Of a DNA stretch of 64,000 nucleotides, positions 35,888 through 44,832 are shown one piece after another. The position numbers were made by a program, and so were the translations under genes. The notes beneath the pieces were generated by a model. It had not been told where the DNA came from and did not search any database. It worked only from the letters and a program-made list of their open reading frames with translations. Position 1 is the stretch's first letter. Every line of letters starts with the position of its first letter. Source of the stretch: Microbacterium sp. LWS13-1.2 (GTDB lineage Bacteria; Actinomycetota; Actinomycetes; Actinomycetales; Microbacteriaceae); assembly GCF_040144835.1 (NCBI RefSeq), contig NZ_CP151632.1, positions 4,216,001 through 4,280,000 of the forward strand, read 5' to 3'.

Positions 35888-36706
35888 TCACATCCGCGCG
35901 ACGCGGGCCCGCACGACGGTGAAGATCCCATAGGCGATGAAGCCCACGCCGACGATCCAGGCGAGCCATGGCCCGAGCGGCAGGGCGAGCAGCGCGTCGA
36001 CCGCGCCGTCCAGCCCGCCGGCGGTTTCGGCATCCGTCGCCACCGCGGCGATGACCAGCAGCACCCCGACGATCGTCAGGGCCACGCCCTTCGCGACGAA
36101 GCCGACGACCCCGAGCGTCGTGAGCGTGCGTCCGCGCTTGCCGTCCGGGATCCGCACGCGCGTGCGGAAGCTCCGCCTGACGCCCATCACCACGAATGAG
36201 ATCCCGCCGATTCCTATACCGAGGCCGATGAGTCCCAGCAGGATGGGTCCGCCAGGCACCTCCAGCAGTCCCCGGCTCGCGCCCTCTGCCGCCTCCTCGG
36301 CGTTGGGTCGCGCGCCCATCGCCACCGCTGCCGAGATGAGGCCGAGCGCGATGAAGACCGCCGCCTGCCCCCAATCGGCCATCCGTCGGCCCCACTTGCG
36401 CGCGGCGCCCTTGGCGTCGCCCGATCGGTCGCGCGCGAGGAGGCCTTCGGCCGCGTGCCACACGCCCAGCGCCCACAGTCCGACCGCGATGAGCCACAGG
36501 ACGACGAAGCCGGCGGGGGCGCCTGCCACCGCCTTCATCGCGCCCGCCTGGTCGCCTTCGCCGCGCCCGCCCGCGGCGAGCACGATGACGATGACCCCGA
36601 TGAGGATGTGGATCACGCCGTTGGCGACGTATCCGGCGCGGGCCACGGCCTCGAAGACGGCGCTGGACTCCGCCTCGCGGGCCAGCTGCTTCGCGTTGGC
36701 TTTCAC
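35888..36706 (-). CDS. DUF1206 six-helix membrane protein
   Basis: The 272-residue protein shows three repeats of a two-helix unit with the sequence theme GYVANGVIHILIGVI, GQAAVFIALGLISAAVA and GFVAKGVALTIVGVLL, the pattern of DUF1206 proteins. It should be an integral protein of the cytoplasmic membrane; the function of the family is unknown to me. The GTG start follows TAGCGT by 6 nt. It is divergent from the DUF308-lipase gene, with a 138-bp region between holding both promoters. Confidence 0.85.
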   Translation of the reverse strand: MKANAKQLAREAESSAVFEAVARAGYVANGVIHILIGVIVIVLAAGGRGEGDQAGAMKAVAGAPAGFVVLWLIAVGLWALGVWHAAEGLLARDRSGDAKGAARKWGRRMADWGQAAVFIALGLISAAVAMGARPNAEEAAEGASRGLLEVPGGPILLGLIGLGIGIGGISFVVMGVRRSFRTRVRIPDGKRGRTLTTLGVVGFVAKGVALTIVGVLLVIAAVATDAETAGGLDGAVDALLALPLGPWLAWIVGVGFIAYGIFTVVRARVARM

Positions 36707-36712
36707 GCCCTC

Positions 36713-36718
36713 ACGCTA
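36713..36718 (-). promoter_or_regulatory. -10 element (TAGCGT) of the DUF1206 gene
   Basis: On the minus strand TAGCGT ends 6 nt before the GTG at 36706. Confidence 0.5.
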
Positions 36719-36831
36719 GACCCGTGATCGCGCGGAAGGCGGGGGTTGACGCGGGTCCGGCGGGATGCGTTGCCGACCACGACGGTTCGCCGCGCGCGGT
36801 GCGGCCTCAGGGTGCCATCGGCGGGCGCACC

Positions 36832-36837
36832 TATCAT
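36832..36837 (+). promoter_or_regulatory. -10 element (TATCAT) of the DUF308-lipase gene
   Basis: TATCAT ends 7 nt before the ATG at 36845, favouring that start over the ATG at 36836, which overlaps the element. Confidence 0.5.
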
Positions 36838-36844
36838 GGGGCGG

Positions 36845-38812
36845 ATGATCCGCGAGGGCCGTCGACAGCTCCCGTCCGGATGGAGCGTCGTGCCGCGACT
36901 CGTGCGCGGAGCTCCTCCGGCGGTGCTCGTCGTGGTGGGCGCGCTGTCGCTGCTGGTCGGACTCCTCATCGTGACGCGGCCGCTCACCTCGCTGGTCCTC
37001 CTCACCGTCTACGTGGGACTGAGTGCCATCTTCTCCGGCGTGGCACGGATGCTCGCGGCGCCCGAGACGGCGCTGTGGTCCCGCGTCGGATTCGGCGTCG
37101 TGTGGATCGCGCTGGGCCTGGGGATCCTCCTCGGCCTCGGCCGTACCCTCGAGCTGCTCCCCGAGATCATCGCGGTGCTTCTCGTGCTCGGCGGTCTGGC
37201 GTCGATCTACGACGCGGTGCGGCGGGGGAGTGTCAGCCAGCGGGTGCTCGCCGGCGTCTGGGGCGGGGCGCAGATCGCGTTCGGCATCCTGTCGTATGCG
37301 TGGCCCGACGTGACGGTGCTCGTCGTCGCGCTGATCTTCGGCGTGCGGACGGTGATCTTCGGTGCGTCCATGCTCGTGCGTGCCGTGCGCGCGTTCGTCG
37401 AGGGCAGACGCTCGGTCCCCGCCACCGGTGAGCCCGCCGGGCCGGTCCCGGCGAAGACGCACGCGTCGGCGCGAGACGTGCCCGACCTCACGGATGCGGC
37501 TTCCGCCTCGGCAGAGTCGGCGCCTCCGGACGCGGCATCCGTCTCGGCCGCAGCTGCGGGTGCCCCGAGGCGGCGTCGCGCCCGCGCCGCGTGGCTGGCC
37601 GCCGGCCGGTACGCCCTCTCGGCACTGCTCGTAGCGCTCGCCGCCGGTGGCTGGTGGGCGAACGCGTGGTTCGAGGACGGCGCGCAGGTCGTGGACGCCT
37701 TCTACGACCCGCCGGCCGTCGTGCCGTACGAGCACGGGCAGCTGATCCGCACGGACGACTTCTCGGGGCAGAAGCCCTCCGGCGCCGAGGTCATGCGCAT
37801 CCTCTACACGACCCGCGACGCGAACGGGCAGCCCGCGGTGGCGAGCGCTCTCGTGATCGTGCCGCAGCAGGCGCCGCCGGGTCCGCGACCGGTCGTCGTC
37901 TGGAACCACGGGACGACCGGCGTCGCCCGTGGCTGCGCGCCCAGCCTGCGCGACGCGTCCGCGACGAAGTGGGCGATACCGGGCCTCGACCAGGCGCTCG
38001 CACGCGGGTGGGTCGTCGTGGCGTCCGACTACTCCGGCCAGGGCGCGCCGGGCGTCTTCCCCTATCTCATCGGGCGCGGCGAGGCGCGCTCGTCACTCGA
38101 CGCGGTGCTCGCCGCAGGCGAGCTGGACGGTCTCACGCTGTCGAGCCGGACCGTCGTCTGGGGACACTCGCAGGGCGGACACGCGGCGCTGTGGACGTCG
38201 CAGATCGCCGGCGACTACGCCCCCGACCTCGACATCCGGGGCACGGCGCTGCTCGCACCGGCCGCCGAGCCTGTCGAGCTGGCCGAGGAGCTGACGAGGG
38301 GCGATGCCAATGCGCTGCTGTCCATCCTCATCTCGTGGGTGCTCGTGCCGTATGCCGACACCTACGACGACGTGGAACTCACCGACTACATCGCCCCGGG
38401 CTCGGAGGCCATCGTCCGCGAGATGACGCAGCGGTGTCCCTCCGAACCCGGCGTCGTCGTGTCAGTGGCGACGGCGCTCGGCGTCTCCGAGGACCGCCCG
38501 CTGTTCGAGGGCGACCTCACCACCGGCGCCCTCGGCCGTCGTCTCGAGGACAACACGCCGACGGGGCCCTGGGAGCAGCCGATCCTCATCGCCTGGGGCG
38601 ACGAGGACGAGGTCATTCCCCCCCACCTCCAGCACGAGTTCGTCGAGCGGCTGTGCGCGCAGGGCGATCAGGTCCGCAGCCTCGAATACCGTGGCTACGA
38701 CCACCTGCGCACCCTGCTCCCGGGCTCGCATTTCGTGCCGGTGCTCATCGCCTGGACAGACGCGCGGTTCCGTCACGCCGACACGCACGTCGATGACTGC
38801 CCGACCGAGTAG
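36845..38812 (+). CDS. Fusion of DUF308/HdeD-like membrane domain and secretory-lipase-type alpha/beta hydrolase
   Basis: The 655-residue product has an N-terminal membrane domain of about six helices (about 15-185) with the short, glycine-rich helices of DUF308/HdeD proteins. A charged Ala/Pro linker, another membrane helix (about 250-270) and an extracellular alpha/beta hydrolase follow. The hydrolase has oxyanion-type WNHGTTG, nucleophile GHSQGG (Ser442), a likely acid in AWGDEDEV and a His in GSHFVP, resembling secretory lipases. It probably hydrolyses lipids or esters at the outer membrane face. The combination with an HdeD-like unit is unusual. The ATG at 36845 is chosen from the -10 spacing. 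Confidence 0.8.
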   Translation: MIREGRRQLPSGWSVVPRLVRGAPPAVLVVVGALSLLVGLLIVTRPLTSLVLLTVYVGLSAIFSGVARMLAAPETALWSRVGFGVVWIALGLGILLGLGRTLELLPEIIAVLLVLGGLASIYDAVRRGSVSQRVLAGVWGGAQIAFGILSYAWPDVTVLVVALIFGVRTVIFGASMLVRAVRAFVEGRRSVPATGEPAGPVPAKTHASARDVPDLTDAASASAESAPPDAASVSAAAAGAPRRRRARAAWLAAGRYALSALLVALAAGGWWANAWFEDGAQVVDAFYDPPAVVPYEHGQLIRTDDFSGQKPSGAEVMRILYTTRDANGQPAVASALVIVPQQAPPGPRPVVVWNHGTTGVARGCAPSLRDASATKWAIPGLDQALARGWVVVASDYSGQGAPGVFPYLIGRGEARSSLDAVLAAGELDGLTLSSRTVVWGHSQGGHAALWTSQIAGDYAPDLDIRGTALLAPAAEPVELAEELTRGDANALLSILISWVLVPYADTYDDVELTDYIAPGSEAIVREMTQRCPSEPGVVVSVATALGVSEDRPLFEGDLTTGALGRRLEDNTPTGPWEQPILIAWGDEDEVIPPHLQHEFVERLCAQGDQVRSLEYRGYDHLRTLLPGSHFVPVLIAWTDARFRHADTHVDDCPTE

Positions 38813-38930
38813 GCGTCTCAGAACCGGCCCCCGGGGCGACGTTGGCCGCGCCCTCCTGCGAGCCCCCCCAGCCACGTGCAGCCGTGCATCGGACTCCCAG
38901 AACCGTGCGCCGCGGCATCGGGTAACGTTG

Positions 38931-38936
38931 TAGGGT
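38931..38936 (+). promoter_or_regulatory. Candidate -10 (TAGGGT) of the nusA operon
   Basis: TAGGGT lies 48 nt before the nusA GTG, giving a leader of about 40 nt that carries the GGAGG ribosome-binding site. Confidence 0.4.
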
Positions 38937-38983
38937 TCCGGCGCGCGTCGACGTGCCGGTGAGAGCTGAATACGGAGGCCACT

Positions 38984-39973
38984 GTGGACATCGATCTCGG
39001 ACTGCTGCGGACTGTCGAGCGCGAGAAGGAGATCCCCTTCGACGAGCTCGTGCGCATCATCGAACAGGCGATCCTGACCGCCTACGCCAAGCACACGTCG
39101 CCCACCGGCGAACTGCCTGAGGGCGCGCGCTCGGAACTGGACCGCAAGACCGGTCACGTCGCCGTGTTCATCCCCGTCCTCGACGACGAAGGCGCCGTCA
39201 TCGGCGAGGAGGAGTCGACTCCCGAGGACTTCGGCCGCATCGCCGCGTTCGCCGCGAAGCAGGTCATCAGCCAGCGTCTGCGCGACATCGCCGACGACGC
39301 CGTGCTGGGCGAGTTCCGGGGCAAGGAGGGCGACATCGTCGCCGGCATCGTGCAGCAGGGCCCGAACCCCCGCATGGTGCACGTGGATCTCGGCTCGGTC
39401 GAGGCCATCCTGCCGCCCGAGGAGCAGGTGCCCAGCGAGGACTACGCGCACGGTGCCCGCCTGCGCGTCTACGTCACGTCGGTCGCCAAGGGTACGAAGG
39501 GGCCGCAGATCACGGTCTCCCGCACCCACCCGGGCCTTGTCCGCAAGCTGTTCGCGCTCGAGGTGCCCGAGATCCCCGCCGGACTCGTGGAGATCGTCTC
39601 GCTGGCGCGCGAAGCCGGCCACCGCACGAAGATCGCCGTCAAGGCGAACGACCCGTCCATCAATGCCAAGGGCGCCTGCATCGGCGAGCTCGGCCGCCGT
39701 GTGCGCGCGGTGACCGAGGAGCTCGGCGGCGAGAAGATCGACATCGTCGACTACGACCCGGAGCTGGCGAAGTTCGTCGCGAACGCTCTGTCGCCCGCGA
39801 AGGTGACGTCGAGCTTCGTCCTGGATGCTTCGAACAAGGCCGTACGAGCCCTCGTGCCGGACTACCAGCTGTCGCTCGCGATCGGCAAGGAGGGGCAGAA
39901 CGCCCGCCTGGCCGCCAAGCTCACCGGTGCCAAGATCGACATCCAGCCCGACAGCATCCTCGAGGAGGGCTGA
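38984..39973 (+). CDS. nusA: Transcription termination/antitermination factor NusA
   Basis: NusA binds RNA polymerase and nascent RNA, modulating pausing and termination. The 329-residue product has an N-terminal RNAP-binding domain (ILTAYAKHT), an S1 domain (about 110-180; GDIVAGIVQQGPNPRMVHVDLG), and two KH domains, the second with LSLAIGKEGQNARLAAKLTG. Like other actinobacterial forms it lacks the extra C-terminal acidic repeats of E. coli. GGAGG precedes the GTG. It starts a cluster with ylxR and infB, but no rimP precedes it. Confidence 0.96.
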   Translation: MDIDLGLLRTVEREKEIPFDELVRIIEQAILTAYAKHTSPTGELPEGARSELDRKTGHVAVFIPVLDDEGAVIGEEESTPEDFGRIAAFAAKQVISQRLRDIADDAVLGEFRGKEGDIVAGIVQQGPNPRMVHVDLGSVEAILPPEEQVPSEDYAHGARLRVYVTSVAKGTKGPQITVSRTHPGLVRKLFALEVPEIPAGLVEIVSLAREAGHRTKIAVKANDPSINAKGACIGELGRRVRAVTEELGGEKIDIVDYDPELAKFVANALSPAKVTSSFVLDASNKAVRALVPDYQLSLAIGKEGQNARLAAKLTGAKIDIQPDSILEEG

Positions 39974-40013
39974 GCGCCGCCTGCGGCGCGTGCTCCCAGA
40001 CGCGAGGTGTACG

Positions 40014-40268
40014 ATGGAACCTGTACGAACGTGCGTCGGATGCCGCACGCGTGCTCCCCGGTCCACTCTCCTCAGGGTGGTCTCCATCGATTCCGTCCTC
40101 GTCCTCGACGAGCGCGCATCGATGCCCGGACGAGGCGCGTGGGTGCACAAGACGCCGGAGTGCATGGATGCCGCCCTTCGGCGCCGTGCCTTCGTACGCG
40201 CATTGCGTGTGTCAGGCCCGCTTGACACGCAGACCATCGACCAGTACCTACAGCGAACAAAAGGCTGA
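40014..40268 (+). CDS. ylxR: YlxR (DUF448) RNA-binding protein
   Basis: The 84-residue basic protein begins with the YlxR signature RTCVGCRTRAPRSTLLRVV and has GRGAWVHKTPECM, a motif conserved in the family. Members are thought to bind RNA and act as nucleoid-like or RNase P-related regulators. It sits between nusA and infB in the order conserved across Gram-positive bacteria. The ATG is the first in frame with the signature; the upstream open frame lies inside nusA. Confidence 0.9.
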   Translation: MEPVRTCVGCRTRAPRSTLLRVVSIDSVLVLDERASMPGRGAWVHKTPECMDAALRRRAFVRALRVSGPLDTQTIDQYLQRTKG

Positions 40269-40328
40269 ACGGCTATGGAAACAAAGTGAACGGCTCGAAA
40301 TGAGACCCGTCCGCGATTAACGGTCTGC

Positions 40329-40352
40329 CCTGCCTGGGTGGACCCAGACAGG
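40329..40352 (+). promoter_or_regulatory. Hairpin overlapping the infB ribosome-binding site
   Basis: CCTGCCTGGGT and ACCCAGACAGG pair with one mismatch around a 2-nt loop, and the 3' arm contains the first bases of the AGGAG ribosome-binding site of infB. It could limit infB initiation. Confidence 0.45.
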
Positions 40353-40359
40353 AGAATTT

Positions 40360-43188
40360 GTGGCTGCCAAACCACGCGTGCACGAGATCGCTTCCGAGCT
40401 CGGCGTCGACAGCAAGGTCGCGCTCGAGAAGCTGAAGGCGCTCGGCGAATACGTCAAGAGCCCCTCGTCCACCATCGAACCCCCCGTGGCGCGCAAGCTG
40501 CGCGCCGCGCTCGAGGCCGACGGCGTCGGCAAGTCGACGGATGGCGCGCCTGCGGCTAAGCCTGCCGCCGCGTCGCCCGCCCCCGCGGCGGCGAAGCCCG
40601 GTGCGTCCGCGGTCAAGCCCGGTCCGGCTGTGAAGCCCGGCCCGGCGCGTCCGGCTGCCGCCCCGACGGCTCCCGCCGCTCCGGCTGAGCCCGCGGCTCC
40701 CGCGGCCAAGGCTCCCGCGGCCAAGGCTCCGGCAGCGCCGGCGGCTCCCGCGGCCCCGGCTGCGGACGCCCCTGCGGCTCCGGCTGCGCCGGCCGCACCC
40801 GGTGCCCCCAAGCCCGGCCCCGCTGCAGCGACGCCGCAGCCGCCGCGCCCGGGTGGCTCGTCGCGCCCCGGCAACAACCCCTTCGCATCGTCGCAGGGCA
40901 TGGGTCAGCGTCCTGCCGGCCCCCGTCCGGGCAACAACCCCTTCGCGTCGGCGCAGGGCATGGGCCAGCGCCCGAGCCCCGGCAACATCCCGCGTCCGCA
41001 GGCCCCGCGTCCGGGTGCTCCTCGCCCCGGCGCTCCGCGTCCCGGTGGCGCAGGTCGCCCCGGTGGTGGCGGTCGTCCCGGTGCGCCGTTCCAGCAGCGT
41101 CCCGGCGGTGCCGGTCGTCCCGGTGGCGGCGGTGGCGGTGGCTTCCAGCGTCCTGGCGGCGCTCCCGGTGGAGCGCCCGCGGGCGGCTTCGCGGGTCGTC
41201 CCGGCGGTGGTGGCGGTCGTGGCCGTGGCCCCGGCGGTGGCACCGCAGGCGCCTTCGGCAAGGGCGGCGGCAAGTCGAAGCAGCGCAAGTCGCGTCGGGC
41301 GAAGCGCCAAGAGTTCGAGATGCGGTCGGCGCCGGTCGTCGGTGGCGTCAACGTCTCGAAGGGCAACGGCGAGATCATCCGCCTGCGCCGCGGCGCATCG
41401 ATCGCGGACTTCGCGGACAAGCTCGAGGCGCTGCGCGGGTACACCGTGCAGCCCGGCACGCTCGTCACCATCCTGTTCAACCTGGGTGAGATGGCGACCG
41501 CGACCGAGTCGCTCGACGAGGCCACCTTCGAGGTGCTCGGCGCCGAGCTCGGCTACAAGATCCAGATGGTCTCGCCCGAGGACGAGGACAAGGAGCTCCT
41601 CGAGGGCTTCGGTCTCGATCTCGAGGCCGAGCTGGAGGCGGAGAACGAGGAAGACCTCGAGATCCGGCCTCCGGTCGTGACCGTCATGGGTCACGTCGAC
41701 CACGGTAAGACGCGACTGCTCGACGCCATCCGCCAGACCAACGTGGTCGCGGGCGAGGCCGGCGGCATCACGCAGCACATCGGTGCGTACCAGGTCTGGA
41801 CCGAGCACGAGGGCATCGAGCGTGCGATCACCTTCATCGACACCCCGGGTCATGAGGCGTTCACCGCCATGCGTGCCCGCGGTGCGCAGGTGACCGACCT
41901 CGCGATCCTCGTGGTCGCCGCCGACGACGGCATCATGCCGCAGACGGTGGAGGCGCTCAACCACGCCCAGGCGGCCAACGTGCCGATCGTGGTCGCGGTG
42001 AACAAGGTCGACAAGCCCGACGCCAACCCCGCCAAGGTGCGCCAGCAGCTCACCGAGTACGGCCTGGTCGCCGAGGAGTACGGCGGCGACGTCATGTTCG
42101 TCGACGTCTCGGCTCGCCAGGGCACCGGCATCCAGGAGCTCCTCGACGCGGTGCTGCTCACCGCGGACGCGGGTCTGGACCTCACGGCCAACCCGAACAA
42201 GGACGCGCGCGGTGTCGCGATCGAAGCGAAGCTCGACAAGGGTCGCGGTTCGGTCGCCACGGTGCTCATCCAGTCCGGAACGCTGCGCGTCGGCGATGCG
42301 ATCGTCGCCGGCACGGCGTACGGCCGCGTCCGTGCGATGGCCGACGAGAACGGCGACGCCGTCGAGGAGGCCTTCCCGTCGCGTCCCGTGCAGGTGCAGG
42401 GTCTGAACTCGGTGCCGCGCGCCGGCGACACGTTCATCGTGACCGAGGAGGACCGCACGGCCCGCCAGATCGCCGAGAAGCGTGAAGCGGCCGAGCGCAA
42501 CGCCCAGCTGGCCAAGGCCCGCAAGCGCATCTCGCTCGAGGACTTCACCCGTGCTCTCGAAGAGGGCAAGGTCGAGTCGCTCAACCTCATCATCAAGGGT
42601 GACGTCTCGGGTGCCGTGGAGGCGCTCGAGGAGTCGCTGCTCAAGATCGAGGTCGACGACTCCGTCCAGCTGCGGATCATCCACCGCGGTGTGGGTGCGA
42701 TCACCGAGTCCGACATCAACCTCGCGACGATCGACAACGCGATCGTCATCGGCTTCAACGTCCGTCCCGACACGAAGGCGCGCGAGCGCGCCGCTCGTGA
42801 GGGTGTGGATGTCCGGTTCTACTCGGTCATCTACAACGCGATCGACGATGTCGAGCAGTCGCTCAAGGGCCTGCTCAAGCCGGAGTACGAAGAGGTCCAG
42901 TCGGGCGTCGCCGAGATCCGCGAGGTGTTCCGCTCCTCGAAGTTCGGCAACATCGCCGGTGTCATCGTCCGCTCGGGCACGATCACGCGCAACGCCAAGG
43001 CGCGCGTCATCCGCGACGGCGTGGTCCTGGCCGACGGCCTGGCCATCGAGTCGCTGCGCCGGTTCAAGGACGACGTCACCGAGGTCCGCACGGACTTCGA
43101 AGCCGGTATCGGCCTCGGCAAGTACAACGACATCCAGGTGGGCGACGAGATCGAGACCACCGAGATGGTCGAGAAGCCCCGCGGCTGA
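40360..43188 (+). CDS. infB: Translation initiation factor IF-2
   Basis: IF-2 is the GTPase that brings initiator tRNA to the ribosome. The 942-residue product starts with the conserved [18 protein letters not shown] domain, followed by a long disordered Ala/Pro then Gly/Arg/Pro-rich region (about 65-310), in which NNPFAS occurs twice. The G domain has GHVDHGKT (444-451), DTPGHEAF, and NKVDKPD. Domains II-IV follow, including [11 protein letters not shown] and [17 protein letters not shown]. The GTG has AGGAG 5-9 nt upstream, partly inside a hairpin. It is co-directional with rbfA downstream. Confidence 0.97.
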   Translation: MAAKPRVHEIASELGVDSKVALEKLKALGEYVKSPSSTIEPPVARKLRAALEADGVGKSTDGAPAAKPAAASPAPAAAKPGASAVKPGPAVKPGPARPAAAPTAPAAPAEPAAPAAKAPAAKAPAAPAAPAAPAADAPAAPAAPAAPGAPKPGPAAATPQPPRPGGSSRPGNNPFASSQGMGQRPAGPRPGNNPFASAQGMGQRPSPGNIPRPQAPRPGAPRPGAPRPGGAGRPGGGGRPGAPFQQRPGGAGRPGGGGGGGFQRPGGAPGGAPAGGFAGRPGGGGGRGRGPGGGTAGAFGKGGGKSKQRKSRRAKRQEFEMRSAPVVGGVNVSKGNGEIIRLRRGASIADFADKLEALRGYTVQPGTLVTILFNLGEMATATESLDEATFEVLGAELGYKIQMVSPEDEDKELLEGFGLDLEAELEAENEEDLEIRPPVVTVMGHVDHGKTRLLDAIRQTNVVAGEAGGITQHIGAYQVWTEHEGIERAITFIDTPGHEAFTAMRARGAQVTDLAILVVAADDGIMPQTVEALNHAQAANVPIVVAVNKVDKPDANPAKVRQQLTEYGLVAEEYGGDVMFVDVSARQGTGIQELLDAVLLTADAGLDLTANPNKDARGVAIEAKLDKGRGSVATVLIQSGTLRVGDAIVAGTAYGRVRAMADENGDAVEEAFPSRPVQVQGLNSVPRAGDTFIVTEEDRTARQIAEKREAAERNAQLAKARKRISLEDFTRALEEGKVESLNLIIKGDVSGAVEALEESLLKIEVDDSVQLRIIHRGVGAITESDINLATIDNAIVIGFNVRPDTKARERAAREGVDVRFYSVIYNAIDDVEQSLKGLLKPEYEEVQSGVAEIREVFRSSKFGNIAGVIVRSGTITRNAKARVIRDGVVLADGLAIESLRRFKDDVTEVRTDFEAGIGLGKYNDIQVGDEIETTEMVEKPRG

Positions 43189-43200
43189 GTCCGCGTGACG

Positions 43201-43237
43201 TGATTCCGGATGCCTCGAATCGAGGCATCCGGAATCA
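43201..43237 (+). repeat. Perfect 17-bp hairpin between infB and rbfA
   Basis: Arms 43201-43217 and 43221-43237 are perfectly complementary with a 3-nt AAT loop; they contain the GGATGCC word. No T-run follows and the rbfA ribosome-binding site (AAGGAG) lies 9 nt later. It may attenuate or stabilise the operon message. Confidence 0.7.
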
Positions 43238-43255
43238 TCCCCTTAAGGAGCAATC

Positions 43256-43690
43256 ATGGCCAGCGAACGTCAGGCCCGGCTGGGCGACCGTATTCGTGTG
43301 ATCCTCGCTGAACGGCTCGAGAAGGGCCTGCGCGACCCGCGGCTCGGATTCGTGACCATCACCGATGTGAAGGTGACCGGCGACCTCCAGCACGCCTCCG
43401 TGTTCTACACGGTGCTCGGCTCGCCCGAGGAGCGCGAAGGATCCGCCGCGGCGCTGAAGTCCGCGACCGGGATGCTGCGCTCGGAGGTGGGCAAGCACCT
43501 CAACGTGCGTCTCACCCCCTCGCTCGAGTTCATCCCCGACGCGATCCCCGAGAACGCCGGCCACATCGCCGATCTGCTGCGCGAGGCGCAGGAGCGGGAT
43601 GCCGCCGTGGCAGGTCTCGCCTCGTCGGCGACGTACGCCGGCGAAGCCGACCCCTACGTCAAGCCGCGCGAGCTCGACGGCGAGGACTGA
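43256..43690 (+). CDS. rbfA: Ribosome-binding factor A
   Basis: RbfA is a KH-type factor needed for maturation of the 30S subunit, binding near the 5' end of 16S rRNA. The 144-residue product has the family core: LGDRIRVILAERLEKGLRDPRLGFVTITDVKVTGDLQHASVFYTVLG shares the expected spacing, and LNVRLTPSLEFIPD is conserved. The C-terminal 35 residues are variable. AAGGAG precedes the ATG. It follows infB in the usual order. It converges on mutY. Confidence 0.94.
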   Translation: MASERQARLGDRIRVILAERLEKGLRDPRLGFVTITDVKVTGDLQHASVFYTVLGSPEEREGSAAALKSATGMLRSEVGKHLNVRLTPSLEFIPDAIPENAGHIADLLREAQERDAAVAGLASSATYAGEADPYVKPRELDGED

Positions 43691-43702
43691 CTCCTCGCCG
43701 CC

Positions 43703-43742
43703 ACAGACACGCCGTGACCGGTCCGCCGGTCGCGGCGTCTGT
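43703..43742. terminator. Bulged hairpin between convergent rbfA and mutY
   Basis: ACAGACACGCCGTGACCGG and CCGGTCGCGGCGTCTGT pair over about 17 bp with a small bulge and a 4-nt loop. It lies between two convergent genes and is followed on the plus side by GTCGTT, a weak T-tract. Confidence 0.6.
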
Positions 43743-43801
43743 CGTTGCGCCGGCTCGATGCCCAGGCCCAGTGCTCTGAGCCGCCTGCCCGGTACGAGTG
43801 C

Positions 43802-44704
43802 TCAGAGCGGCAGACGCAAGAGACCGTCGGACGCCTCGGCGAGCCCGTCGGCGATGAGCGAGTCGATGGCACGGTCGCGCTGGAGCGGGTCCGGCCAGTC
43901 GGGCAGCATCTCGGCGAGCGGGATCGCGTGGGCTGCGGCATCCCGCAGCGTCTTGAGCACCGCCCCGCGCGCCTGCCGGTCGCTGCCTTCGTAGCGTGCC
44001 TGCTTGCGGCGGTCGTCGCCGGTGTCGGGATACCCTGCCGCGCGCCATGTGCAGCGGTCTCGTAACGGGCATGCGTCGCAGCGCGGAGTTCGGGCGGTGC
44101 AGATGACCGCTCCGAGCTCCATCGCCGCCGCGTTGACGACGGCCGCGGTGTCGAGCTCGTCGGGCAGGATCGCCGCCATGGTCTCGAGGTCGCGCCGCGA
44201 GGGCGGGCCGGGTTGCGACCTGCCCTCGATCGCGCGTGCCAGCACCCGCCGGGTGTTGGTGTCGACGACGGGATGCCGGTCGCCGTATGCGAAGACGGCG
44301 ACGGCACGTGCGGTGTAGTCGCCGATGCCGGTCAACGCCAGAAGCTCGTCGACGTCACGCGGCACGATTCCGCCGTGGCGGTCGCGGATCTCGACGGCCG
44401 CGCGACGCAGCCACAGGGCGCGCCGCGGATAGCCGAGGTTCGCCCACTGCCGCACCGCGTCGGCGGGCGCAGCCGCGGCGAGGTCCGACGGCGTCGGCCA
44501 CCGGGTGAGCCACGCTTCGAGATGCGGGATCACGCGGTTCACCGGCGTCTGCTGCAGCATGAACTCGCTCACCAGCACGCCCCACGCGCCGAACCCCGGC
44601 TGCCGCCACGGCAGATCCCGCGCGTTCTTCGTGTACCAGGCGACGAGGGGAGTCGCGAGGTCGGCCGGTGCCTCGAACTCGGGCGATGTCGCGAGGTCGG
44701 GCAT
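43802..44704 (-). CDS. mutY: A/G-specific adenine glycosylase
   Basis: MutY removes adenine mispaired with 8-oxoguanine, a base-excision repair step. The 300-residue product has the catalytic Glu region FMLQQTPVNRV, the helix-hairpin-helix LTGIGDYTARA followed by the catalytic Asp in VVDTNTRRVLAR, and a [4Fe-4S] site ICTARTPRCDACPLRDRC. It is shorter than E. coli MutY, with only a remnant of the C-terminal NUDIX-like recognition domain, as is common in actinobacteria. The ATG at 44704 is chosen because TACGCT lies 7 nt upstream; an ATG at 44728 would add 8 residues. Confidence 0.93.
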   Translation of the reverse strand: MPDLATSPEFEAPADLATPLVAWYTKNARDLPWRQPGFGAWGVLVSEFMLQQTPVNRVIPHLEAWLTRWPTPSDLAAAAPADAVRQWANLGYPRRALWLRRAAVEIRDRHGGIVPRDVDELLALTGIGDYTARAVAVFAYGDRHPVVDTNTRRVLARAIEGRSQPGPPSRRDLETMAAILPDELDTAAVVNAAAMELGAVICTARTPRCDACPLRDRCTWRAAGYPDTGDDRRKQARYEGSDRQARGAVLKTLRDAAAHAIPLAEMLPDWPDPLQRDRAIDSLIADGLAEASDGLLRLPL

Positions 44705-44711
44705 GCGTTCC

Positions 44712-44717
44712 AGCGTA
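44712..44717 (-). promoter_or_regulatory. -10 element (TACGCT) of mutY
   Basis: On the minus strand TACGCT ends 7 nt before the ATG at 44704. Confidence 0.5.
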
Positions 44718-44832
44718 GGCGGCGGCACGGCCGGTGCGCGCGCGTCACGACCTCATCACAATCGCCGCGTCACGATGACGCGGGTCGGCTCCGCGACCGT
44801 AACGTGCAGGGACACGACACGAAGGAGCCTGT

